40,613 bases of DNA from SIG575 sp964474295 (GTDB lineage Bacteria > Bacillota > Clostridia > Oscillospirales > Acutalibacteraceae), in the NCBI GenBank assembly GCA_964474295.1, contig CAYYRN010000015.1:1-40613 (forward strand), written 5' to 3'. Below, piece by piece: positions 8,584-15,700 of the stretch; the first letter of the stretch is position 1; every line of letters starts with the position of its first letter. Under the pieces are notes generated by a model. That model was not told where the DNA came from, did no database searches, and saw nothing but the letters and a program-made list of their open reading frames with translations. The translations under genes were made by a program, and so were the position numbers.

Positions 8584-8622
8584 TTTTCTTGAAAAATGAA
8601 AATAAATTTCATTTCAAGAAAA
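8584..8622. repeat. Imperfect inverted repeat in AT-rich DNA
   Basis: TTTTCTTGAAAAATGAAA (8584-8601) is matched by TTTCATTTCAAGAAAA (8607-8622) with a two-base bulge and a five-base loop. It sits 18 bases after the DnaA-box-like cluster. No T tract follows, so it is not an obvious terminator. Confidence 0.6.
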
Positions 8623-8813
8623 ATAATGTGTCGCAGTCAGTCGCTTTGGAAAAAATCAAAATGACGGATAAATTTTTTGAACTTGCAAAACGATAAGTTA
8701 CAAAAGTGTAACAAAAATTTGTCAAGGCTTTTTTTAAAAATTAAATTTTTTGTAGAATTTAACAAATTTTTGAAAACACGAAAATTTTAGTGTTTAAACT
8801 TTCGGAAAAAAAC

Positions 8814-8842
8814 TTGACAAATTCAGTCAATGTTATTATATT
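8814..8842 (+). promoter_or_regulatory. Sigma-A promoter for acpP
   Basis: TTGACA at 8814-8819 and TATATT at 8837-8842, spacer 17, about 50 bases before the acpP start codon. Confidence 0.75.
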
Positions 8843-8892
8843 AAGAATAGTACATCAAATACAAAGCAGAACACACGAAAGGAAGAATTTGT

Positions 8893-9117
8893 ATGGCATT
8901 GGAAAAAATCAAAAAAATAATAAGTGAACAGTTCGGAATACCCGAAAATGATATTTCGGCGGAAACTGTTTTGCTTGAAGACCTTGATGCTGACAGTCTT
9001 GATTTAATCGACCTTGCAATGTCGTTGGAGGATTCGTTTGAAGTCGAAGTTCCCGATGAGGAGCTTGAAAAGTTCAAAACGGTAGGCGACATAGTAAAAT
9101 ATATTGAAGAATTATAA
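8893..9117 (+). CDS. acpP: Acyl carrier protein
   Basis: Small acidic carrier of 74 residues that holds growing acyl chains on a phosphopantetheine arm for fatty acid synthesis. The attachment serine is Ser35 in DADSLDLIDL, followed by the recognition helix LAMSLEDSFEVEVPDEEL. It has the typical four-helix length and ends VGDIVKYIEEL. The ATG at 8893 is preceded by AAAGGAAG. It stands apart from other fab genes here and has its own promoter. There is no terminator before the FMN riboswitch, so read-through into ribU is possible. A TATAAT at 9113-9118, overlapping its stop codon, may be a weak start for the ribU leader. Alternative: a specialised ACP, but nothing suggests a secondary pathway. 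Confidence 0.95.
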   Translation: MALEKIKKIISEQFGIPENDISAETVLLEDLDADSLDLIDLAMSLEDSFEVEVPDEELEKFKTVGDIVKYIEEL

Positions 9118-9133
9118 TCAAAAACAAAACAGA

Positions 9134-9251
9134 CTTTCAGGGCGGGGCGAAATTCCCCACCGGCGGTAATGCTTTAACGTTAGCCCGCGAGCCTATCAGG
9201 TTGATTTCGGTGCGATTCCGAAGCCGACGGTACAGTCCGGATGAGAGAAAG
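9134..9251 (+). promoter_or_regulatory. FMN riboswitch (RFN element)
   Basis: Flavin mononucleotide aptamer. Conserved segments in order: AGGGCGGGGCGAAATTCCCC, ACCGGCGGTAAT, AGCCCGCGAGC, TTCGGTGCGATTCCG, GCCGACGGT and AGTCCGGATGAGAGAAAG. P1 is formed by CTTTC (9134-9138) and GAAAG (9247-9251). It controls ribU downstream. Confidence 0.97.
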
Positions 9252-9271
9252 GTTTTTCAGTGAAGACTTTT

Positions 9272-9305
9272 GCCCTGTGAATTTTCGCAGGGCGTTTCTT
9301 ATTTT
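9272..9305 (+). terminator. Putative terminator of the FMN riboswitch
   Basis: Stem GCCCTG (9272-9277) with CAGGGC (9288-9293) followed by an interrupted T-rich stretch (GTTTCTTATTTT). The T tract is weaker than those of the TPP and SAM platforms in this window, so termination may be incomplete. Confidence 0.65.
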
Positions 9306-9310
9306 CCCCG

Positions 9311-9347
9311 AAAGCCTGATAATTAAATTATTATTATCGGAGGCTTT
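9311..9347 (+). promoter_or_regulatory. Hairpin sequestering the ribU ribosome-binding site
   Basis: AAAGCCT-GATAAT (9311-9323) can pair with ATTATC-GG-AGGCTTT (9333-9347), leaving a GG bulge. The Shine-Dalgarno sequence CGGAGG (9338-9343) lies in the 3' arm, ten bases before the ATG at 9353. This could restrain translation of ribU in addition to the terminator upstream. Confidence 0.5.
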
Positions 9348-9352
9348 TAAGT

Positions 9353-9934
9353 ATGAAAAAGAATAATGTTCTAAAGCTTGTCACGGCGGCGATGCTCACT
9401 GCCATAGCATTTGCACTTTATATGTTTGAAATTCCGCTTATATCATTCGGCTTTTTGAAGTATGATGCGAGCGATATCGCTGCCCTCATCGGAGGAATAT
9501 ATCTGGGGCCTGCGGCAGGGGTTCTTATTGAATTTTTGAAAAATTTAATCCACGTTTTTGTCAAAGGCTTAGGCTCTACAATGGGATTCGGTGATTTGAT
9601 GAACTTTGTTGTGGGAAGTGCTTACATAGTACCGTTTGTTCTTTGTTACAGAGCTTTTTCAAAAAAAATCAAAAAACCCGCCGCAATTTTGGTTTCTGCC
9701 CTAATCGGCTGTGTGGCACTCGTCGGTATCGGCGCATTTGCAAACTATTTTATCGCACCGCTTTATTTCAGATATTTTGTGGGGCAGGAAATCTCCCGTG
9801 AATTTTTGATGACTTACCTTGTCAGCGCAACGCTCCTCAACATAGTCAAGGGTGCAATTCTCAGTGCGGTCGCTTATCCGGTTATACTTGTTCTTTTGGA
9901 TAAATTGAAAAAGGTCTCAAGAATCAGAGAATAA
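9353..9934 (+). CDS. ribU: Riboflavin ECF transporter S-component RibU
   Basis: Substrate-binding membrane subunit for riboflavin uptake, 193 residues with six predicted membrane segments, working with a shared ECF energising module not present here. The first helix carries the AxxxA docking pattern (AMLTA). IPLISFGFLKYDASDIAALI and GGIYLGPAAGVLIEFLKNLIH are the typical RibU riboflavin-pocket region, and GFGDLMNFVVGSAY and GIGAFANYFIAPLYF follow in the usual order. The ATG at 9353 follows CGGAGG. The FMN riboswitch upstream supports the assignment. ThiT and RibU in one neighbourhood suggest that this organism takes up both vitamins. Confidence 0.95.
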   Translation: MKKNNVLKLVTAAMLTAIAFALYMFEIPLISFGFLKYDASDIAALIGGIYLGPAAGVLIEFLKNLIHVFVKGLGSTMGFGDLMNFVVGSAYIVPFVLCYRAFSKKIKKPAAILVSALIGCVALVGIGAFANYFIAPLYFRYFVGQEISREFLMTYLVSATLLNIVKGAILSAVAYPVILVLLDKLKKVSRIRE

Positions 9935-10009
9935 CCGAAGCGAATACTGCCCCGAAAGATGTGACGATTAAATTTGTGTTTATAAAATGTAAATTCCTTT
10001 GACAAATAC

Positions 10010-10038
10010 TTGACAAAAAGGAACACATAGCGTAAAAT
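10010..10038 (+). promoter_or_regulatory. Sigma-A promoter for the SAM riboswitch-metK unit
   Basis: TTGACA at 10010-10015 and TAAAAT at 10033-10038, spacer 17. A second TTGACA at 9999-10004 has no -10 at a useful distance. The rest of 9935-10009 shows no gene or terminator. Confidence 0.8.
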
Positions 10039-10059
10039 ATAGACAACAAGTGAATAAAT

Positions 10060-10156
10060 TCTTATTAAGAGTAGCGGAGGGAACAGGCCCTGAGAAGCTC
10101 GGCAACCTGCATTTTGCAAGGTGCTAAATCCTGCGGTATTTGACCGAAAGATAAGT
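10060..10156 (+). promoter_or_regulatory. SAM-I riboswitch (S box)
   Basis: S-adenosylmethionine aptamer. P1 is CTTAT (10061-10065) with ATAAG (10151-10155). The conserved segments are GCGGAGGGAACAGGCCC, GAAGCTCGGCAACC, AAGGTGCTAAATCCTGC and GACCGAAAGATAAG. CCTGCGG in the aptamer (10130-10136) can pair with CCGCAGG of the terminator (10166-10172), giving a clear antiterminator alternative. It precedes metK. Confidence 0.97.
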
Positions 10157-10163
10157 CAAGCAT

Positions 10164-10189
10164 ATCCGCAGGTTTTCCTGCGGATTTTT
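10164..10189 (+). terminator. SAM riboswitch terminator
   Basis: Perfect nine-pair stem ATCCGCAGG (10164-10172) with CCTGCGGAT (10177-10185), TTTT loop, followed by TTTTC. Confidence 0.93.
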
Positions 10190-10230
10190 CATTTATATTT
10201 ATATATTAAACAAAAGTGAGGTATTGATTT

Positions 10231-11427
10231 ATGGCAAAACATCTTTTTACTTCGGAGTCGGTAACGGAAGGACATCCCGATAAAATATGCGACAGAATTT
10301 CCGATTCGGTTCTCGATGCAATTCTCGCACAAGACCCCAACGGACGTGTTGCGTGCGAAACAACCTGCACAACGGGACAAATTCTTATAATGGGTGAAAT
10401 AACCACCACGGCTGACGTGGAAATCGCAAAAATCGCAAGACAGGCGGTTTGCGATATCGGTTATGACAATGCCGAAAAGGGCTTTGACGGCAACACCTGT
10501 GCCGTTTTGCTCGCAATTCATGAGCAGTCGCCCGATATAGCTTTGGGTGTTGATAATTCTGCGGAAATTAAAAGCGGTAATGATGATAAGTATAATCTTA
10601 ACGGTGCAGGAGATCAGGGTATGATGTTCGGTTATGCCTGTGATGAGACAAAGGAGCTTATGCCTATGCCGATTTCTTTGGCACATAAGCTTGCAATGCA
10701 GCTTACCAAGGTAAGAAAGGACGGAACGCTTGCGTATCTCAGACCTGACGGCAAAACACAGGTTACGGTAGAGTACGACGGCGACAAACCCGTCAGAGTG
10801 GAAACTGTTGTTATTTCATCACAGCACAGTGCCGATGTGTCGCTTGAACAAATAAGAAAAGACATTGTTATGAATGTAATAAATCCCGTAATCCCCGAAG
10901 AACTTATGGATGACGATACAATAATTTATGTAAATCCCACGGGCAGATTCGTAACGGGCGGCCCTCACGGTGACAGCGGCTTGACGGGAAGAAAAATTAT
11001 AGTTGACACCTACGGCGGATATTCACGTCACGGCGGCGGAGCTTTCAGCGGCAAAGACCCGACAAAGGTTGACAGAAGTGCCGCTTACGCAGCGAGATAT
11101 ATTGCGAAAAATATTGTCGCTTCGGGTGTTGCGAAAAAGTGCGAGGTTCAGTTGGCTTATGCAATCGGCGTGGCAAAACCCGTTTCCGTTATGGTTGATA
11201 CTTTCGGCACGGGCAAAATAGACGACAGCACAATTAGCTCAATTGTGTCGGAGCTTTTCGATTTGCGTCCCTCTGCCATAATAGATAAGCTTGACCTCAG
11301 AAGACCCATTTACAGTCAGCTCTCGGCATACGGTCACGTCGGCAGAGAAGATATTGATGTGCCGTGGGAGAAAACGGATAAAGCTCAACAGATAAGAAAA
11401 GCTGCCGGAATCGATAATCTTGATTGA
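10231..11427 (+). CDS. metK: S-adenosylmethionine synthetase
   Basis: Makes S-adenosylmethionine from methionine and ATP in the cytoplasm. 398 residues, normal family length. Signature motifs: GHPDKICDRISDSVLDA near the N-terminus (ATP site), GAGDQGMMFGYA (family signature 1) and GGAFSGKDPTKVDRSAAY (signature 2, with P-loop-like phosphate-binding residues). The ATG at 10231 follows GTGAGG. A SAM-I riboswitch and terminator give feedback control by the product. MetF and MetH, encoded about 10 kb away on the other strand, would supply the methionine. The next gene follows within seven bases. Confidence 0.98.
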   Translation: MAKHLFTSESVTEGHPDKICDRISDSVLDAILAQDPNGRVACETTCTTGQILIMGEITTTADVEIAKIARQAVCDIGYDNAEKGFDGNTCAVLLAIHEQSPDIALGVDNSAEIKSGNDDKYNLNGAGDQGMMFGYACDETKELMPMPISLAHKLAMQLTKVRKDGTLAYLRPDGKTQVTVEYDGDKPVRVETVVISSQHSADVSLEQIRKDIVMNVINPVIPEELMDDDTIIYVNPTGRFVTGGPHGDSGLTGRKIIVDTYGGYSRHGGGAFSGKDPTKVDRSAAYAARYIAKNIVASGVAKKCEVQLAYAIGVAKPVSVMVDTFGTGKIDDSTISSIVSELFDLRPSAIIDKLDLRRPIYSQLSAYGHVGREDIDVPWEKTDKAQQIRKAAGIDNLD

Positions 11428-11433
11428 TTTGAT

Positions 11434-11943
11434 ATGAAAAACATTGTACTTATCGGTATGCCGGGTTCGGGCAAAAGCACGGTGGGTGTGTTGCTTGCAA
11501 AGTCGCTTGTTATGTCTTTTGTCGATACGGATTTGCTTATTCAGCACAAGTTTTCAAAAAGTCTTTGCGATATAATTAACGCTGACGGCGTTGATGCGTT
11601 TATTCAAAAAGAAAATGACGTCATAGCCGAAACGGAATTTGAAAATTCCGTAATAGCTACGGGCGGCAGTGCCGTTTACGGAAAAGAAGCAATGGAAAAG
11701 CTCAAAAGTAACGCTGTTGTAGTGTACTTGAAAGTCGATTGCCGTGAGCTTGAAAAAAGAATAAACAACATTCGCACACGGGGAATCGCAATGAAAGAGG
11801 GAACAACAGTATCGCAGTTGTATTCGCTTCGTGCGGAGCTTTATGAAAAGTATGCTGATGTTACGCTTGAATGTACATCGCTTTCACCTGAAGAATGTGT
11901 TGAAAAAATCGATATTATTTTAAAGGCTGAAAACAAAATATAA
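11434..11943 (+). CDS. Shikimate-kinase-like P-loop kinase, atypical substrate site
   Basis: 169-residue small-molecule kinase of the shikimate kinase fold. Walker A is GMPGSGKST at residues 8-16 and DTD at 31-33 supplies the Mg/substrate aspartate. Two substrate-site features differ from true AroK. The glycine triplet GGG that contacts shikimate is GGS (77-79), and the arginine normally found after a phenylalanine in the shikimate-binding domain is replaced (FIQKE, 56-60). The lid motif is RTRGIAM, not the usual RPLL-type. The C-terminal substrate arginine seems kept (LRAELYEKYAD). I therefore call the fold but not the substrate. It starts seven bases after metK, without a clear ribosome site, and shares its riboswitch-controlled transcript. 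No other aro genes are near. Confidence 0.8.
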   Translation: MKNIVLIGMPGSGKSTVGVLLAKSLVMSFVDTDLLIQHKFSKSLCDIINADGVDAFIQKENDVIAETEFENSVIATGGSAVYGKEAMEKLKSNAVVVYLKVDCRELEKRINNIRTRGIAMKEGTTVSQLYSLRAELYEKYADVTLECTSLSPEECVEKIDIILKAENKI

Positions 11944-11953
11944 ATTTCGCAAA

Positions 11954-11991
11954 CGGCGGCAGGGGAGTTAATTCTTCTGTCGCCGCTTTTT
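11954..11991 (+). terminator. Terminator of the metK unit
   Basis: Nine-pair stem CGGCGGCAG (11954-11962) with CTGTCGCCG (11977-11985), one G-U pair, followed by CTTTTT. A scaffold gap begins directly after. Confidence 0.88.
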
Positions 11992-11992
11992 G

Positions 11993-12092
11993 NNNNNNNN
12001 NNNNNNNNNNNNNNNNNNNNNNNNNNNNNNNNNNNNNNNNNNNNNNNNNNNNNNNNNNNNNNNNNNNNNNNNNNNNNNNNNNNNNNNNNNNN
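11993..12092. other. Scaffold gap, 100 N
   Basis: Exactly 100 undetermined bases between the metK terminator and the TetR promoter. True size is unknown, so adjacency of the two sides is provisional. Confidence 0.98.
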
Positions 12093-12098
12093 AAAATA

Positions 12099-12127
12099 TT
12101 GAAATCCGTATAAAAATATAATATAAT
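12099..12127 (+). promoter_or_regulatory. Sigma-A promoter for the TetR-secreted protein unit
   Basis: TTGAAA at 12099-12104 and TATAAT at 12122-12127, spacer 17, just after the scaffold gap. Confidence 0.7.
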
Positions 12128-12139
12128 GTAATCAAATGA

Positions 12140-12154
12140 TTGATTTAAAATCAA
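12140..12154. promoter_or_regulatory. Palindrome, probable TetR autoregulatory operator
   Basis: TTGATTT-A-AAATCAA is a perfect 15-base dyad lying a few bases after the expected transcription start and before the TetR gene. An overlapping shorter dyad ATCAA/TTGAT lies at 12131-12144. Position suggests binding by the encoded TetR protein; this is inference. Confidence 0.5.
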
Positions 12155-12177
12155 AAAACTATGTTAGGGGGAATGAA

Positions 12178-12762
12178 ATGAGGGTTAGAAACGAGGAACG
12201 GTTTTTAAGCAAAAAGACAGAGCTTATGGAAAAATGCTTTGAATGTTTTGCCGAAAACGGACTGCATGGGGTCGGCATCCGTGCCTTGGGTGAATATTGC
12301 GGATGCAATTCCGCAATGCTTTACACTTATTTTGATGATTTGGATGACTTGATAATTCAGTCAACCGAGCATTGTATGAGCAAGGTCGAGGATGACTTTA
12401 TGGAAAAATCACCGACAAGTGCGGAAGATTTGGAAAGGTTCATCGGTGAAATACCTTATTGGACTGCCGAAACTCACGGCAAAAAATACCGCTTGATGTA
12501 TCAGGTTTACACGCATCCGAAATACCGTGAATACGGCAAGCGTTTCTTTGAAGGAGTTAACCTAAGATACTCCGAGTACGCAAAGCAGGTTTCCGAAAAA
12601 ATCGGTTTGCCGCACGATATCGTGCGTCCGATGATTTTTACGTTTGTAAGAGCCTGCGTGCATTATGCACTGTATGAGGATGAATTTTACCTGAAAGAAC
12701 AATTGCGGCTTCTAAGCGAAAGCATAAAATTGTTCACAGCGTATTATAATTCAAAGATTTAA
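12178..12762 (+). CDS. TetR-family transcriptional regulator
   Basis: 194-residue one-component repressor. The N-terminal helix-turn-helix is seen as KKTELMEKCFECFAENG, GVGIRALGEYCGCNSAMLYTYF (recognition helix with LYTYF where most members have LYxHF) and DDLDDLI. The C-terminal half, rich in aromatic and charged residues, would bind an unknown ligand. I chose ATG 12178 because AGGGGGA lies just upstream; the ATG at 12136 would start inside the putative operator. It is followed after 19 bases by the large secreted protein gene, so it probably controls itself and that gene. The ligand cannot be predicted. Confidence 0.88.
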   Translation: MRVRNEERFLSKKTELMEKCFECFAENGLHGVGIRALGEYCGCNSAMLYTYFDDLDDLIIQSTEHCMSKVEDDFMEKSPTSAEDLERFIGEIPYWTAETHGKKYRLMYQVYTHPKYREYGKRFFEGVNLRYSEYAKQVSEKIGLPHDIVRPMIFTFVRACVHYALYEDEFYLKEQLRLLSESIKLFTAYYNSKI

Positions 12763-12781
12763 TATTTGGGAGGTATACCAA

Positions 12782-15700
12782 ATGAAAAAAAGAATTTTAA
12801 GTGTTTTACTTACGCTTTTGCTGGTGGCAAGCATTGTGCCGACAGCGGTTTTTGCCACAGGTACGCCGGCAGAAGAGCTTGTGTATACGGCAATTGACGG
12901 CGAAAGCGGAAATGACGGTGAAAGCTATGATAAGCTTTTTGACGGCAAAATATCGGGTGAAAGTGCCACAAAATGGTGCATTTCCTGGTTTGACAGTGAC
13001 GAAACTTATGTCATTTTCAAGGTGTCGGATTTTGTTAAGGCCACGGGATACACCTTAACTACCGCTAACGATACCGCATCATTCGGCGGCAGAAATCCGA
13101 GCAGATGGGAGCTTTACTGTTCGGAAGAATTTGATGAGAGTCTCAATTTAGGCAGATGGGATTCTTCTTGGAAGCTTATAGATTCTGTAAACGGCGATAC
13201 TAAGCTTCCGAAAGAAAACTGTGCTTCCGTAAATTACGAGGTTGACTCAAACGAAAAGTATTGCCAATATTATATGCTCAAAATCACGGGGATATGTTCG
13301 GGTTATGAGATGCAGCTCGGCGGAATTTCGCTTCAATACGAAAAATGTGAGCATGATTTTGAAGTAACAACGACTTCCGCCGACTGTTACAACCCTGCAT
13401 ATGAAATAAAAGTATGCAAAGGCACTTGCGGAAAAACCTTAAAAACTGCTGTCCAAGGCAGTACTCCTCTCGCTCACGTTACAGGCGAAGACGGTAACTG
13501 TACAAAATGCGGTGCGAAAAATCCGCAGGAGGTCGGTGACTTCATTGTAAGCGGAAGTGCTGACGGCTCCGATTACAGCTACGAAGACGGTGAGCTGACC
13601 GTGCTTACCGATACGGCACTCATCATTTCAAACAAAAATTTCGGCACGGCAACAACAGACAGAATTTTTGTTAAGAAAGATGTTTCCGCAAACATTACTC
13701 TTGCGGGGGTTAACATTAATACTTCCGGCGACAGCAATACCGCTGCTTTCAAAATTGCCGATTCAAGCAATGGCAAAGTTACTGTTACACTCGCTGAAGG
13801 AAGCGTAAATACTCTTGTCAGCGGTTACTATTGTGCAGGTCTTGAAAAGAACGGAGTTCTTGGTGAACTTACAATTAACGGTAACGGACAGCTTATTGCN
13901 NNNNNNNNNNNNNNNNNNNNNNNNNNNNNNNNNNNNNNNNNNNNNNNNNNNNNNNNNNNNNNNNNNNNNNNNNNNNNNNNNNNNNNNNNNNNNNNNNNNA
14001 GTAAATTTATTATAATTGACGGCAAAACGTATAAGCCACGCAATCACAAAGCGATAGATGAAGAAGACAATACAAACCTTTATGCCTATGTGACGGGCGA
14101 AGACCATACGGTCAGAGTAGGCTTTGAAGAATACACCTACACCTTTGACAGTGAAAACGAAACTTTTGAGGAATCGGATGATGTCCAAACAATAACAGCG
14201 GGTGTTCGTTATTTGAAGGTTTCGGCAACGGATTCAACGGAAGAATTGATTTACGGCGAAGATTATATATGCGAAAACCGTGTTTTAACTGTTCTTTCCG
14301 AAAAAGGAATAACGATTAAAAACAGCGGGGATGTCATAAGAACAAGTGACACTATTTTTGTCGCAAAGGATGTTTCGGCAAACATTACTCTTTCCGGTGT
14401 TAGGATTGATACTGCAAAAGTTAACGGCTCGTCTGCATTCAAAATTGCCGATGACAGCACAGGCGATGTGACCGTTATTCTTGAAAATTACAATTTCCTC
14501 AAAAGTGCGGACGGTTATGCAGCCGTCCAGAAAAACGGAAAGAACGGTACGCTTACAATTAAAGGCGAGGGTAATTTAAAAGCAATCGGCGGCAGCAATG
14601 CGGCAGCTATCGGTTGCGGTGAAAATTCATACTGCAAAAACATTACAATTTGCGGTGCAACAGTAACAGCCAAAGGCGGCACTAATGCGGCGGCAATCGG
14701 CGGCGGAAACAATTCAAGTGCCGAAAACATCGTGATTTCGGGCGGCTCCGTAAAGGCAGTTAAGGGCGAGAATGCTCCGAACGAAATCGGCGGAGGCTTG
14801 AATAAGGCGGCGGTTGTTCCCACCGATGCAAACGGCAAAAATGTTTATCTTTTAACATTGGCAAACGCAGAGGGCAAGGAACTTGTTATTGACGGCAAAG
14901 CTTACAAGCCGAATACACATAAAACGCTTGATGAATCATTATCTGCCGTGGAAACTGATGAGAACTTGTATGTTTATCTCACAGGTGAACATCATATTGT
15001 AAAGTCGGGCAAAAACACAGTACATTACATTTTTGAAAACGGTTCTTTGAAAGAAGCTCCTTTTGAATATGAACACACAAAGTCAAAGCACTGGAAAATT
15101 TATTCCTGCTGTGCAGACATAAAGGTTAATGAAGAAGCTCACAAAATCGTTAAGGGCAAATGCGAAACCTGCACTTACGAGGAAGTATACACGGTTACAT
15201 ACACCGACGGCAAAAACGGAGAGTTCTTTGAAGAAGAAAGCTACACCGCAAAATACGGCGACAAAATGCCTTCTTTGAAAGCCGATGTTTCGGGAATTAA
15301 AGGATGGAAACTGAACGGTTGGGATAAGACTGTTTCCAAAACCGTTACGGGTAATGTAACATACACCGCAAAGTGGAGCAGTAAGGGTGCAAACACACTC
15401 CGTCATAACGGAAACGGCGGCAAGACAGCAAACGGATATACGGTCAGCGATAATTACACAAACGCCGCAAGCATTTCGGTGAAAGCCAATTCGTTTGAAA
15501 AAACGGGATATTATTTCAACGCTTGGAATACCGAAGCGGATGCAAGCGGCGATTGGTACCGCAAGGGTGAAACCGTGAATTTCGGTGCCGAACACAATGC
15601 GGAAATATTTAACCTTTACGCAATTTGGACGGCAAATTATTATACTGTTTCTTTCAATGCCAACGGCGGCGAGGGAGCAATGCAGGATATATCTGCAAGA

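Larger units (their letters stand above)
8210..8813. other. AT-rich intergenic stretch without a supported gene
   Basis: About 600 bases between the proS terminator and the acpP promoter, dominated by A and T homopolymers. It holds three tandem DnaA-box-like sites (8536-8565) and a long imperfect inverted repeat (8584-8622), described separately. The only open frame (8334-8696) lacks a ribosome site, is Lys/Phe/Asn-rich as expected from base composition, and is not called. Confidence 0.7.

Noticed and set aside
8334..8696. 120-residue open frame in the AT-rich spacer
   Set aside because: No ribosome site, no recognisable motif, and a Lys/Phe/Asn-rich composition expected from chance in AT-rich DNA. 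It also overlaps the DnaA-box-like cluster.
12136..12177. Upstream in-frame ATG for the first TetR gene
   Set aside because: It lacks a ribosome site and overlaps the operator-like dyad; ATG 12178 follows AGGGGGA.
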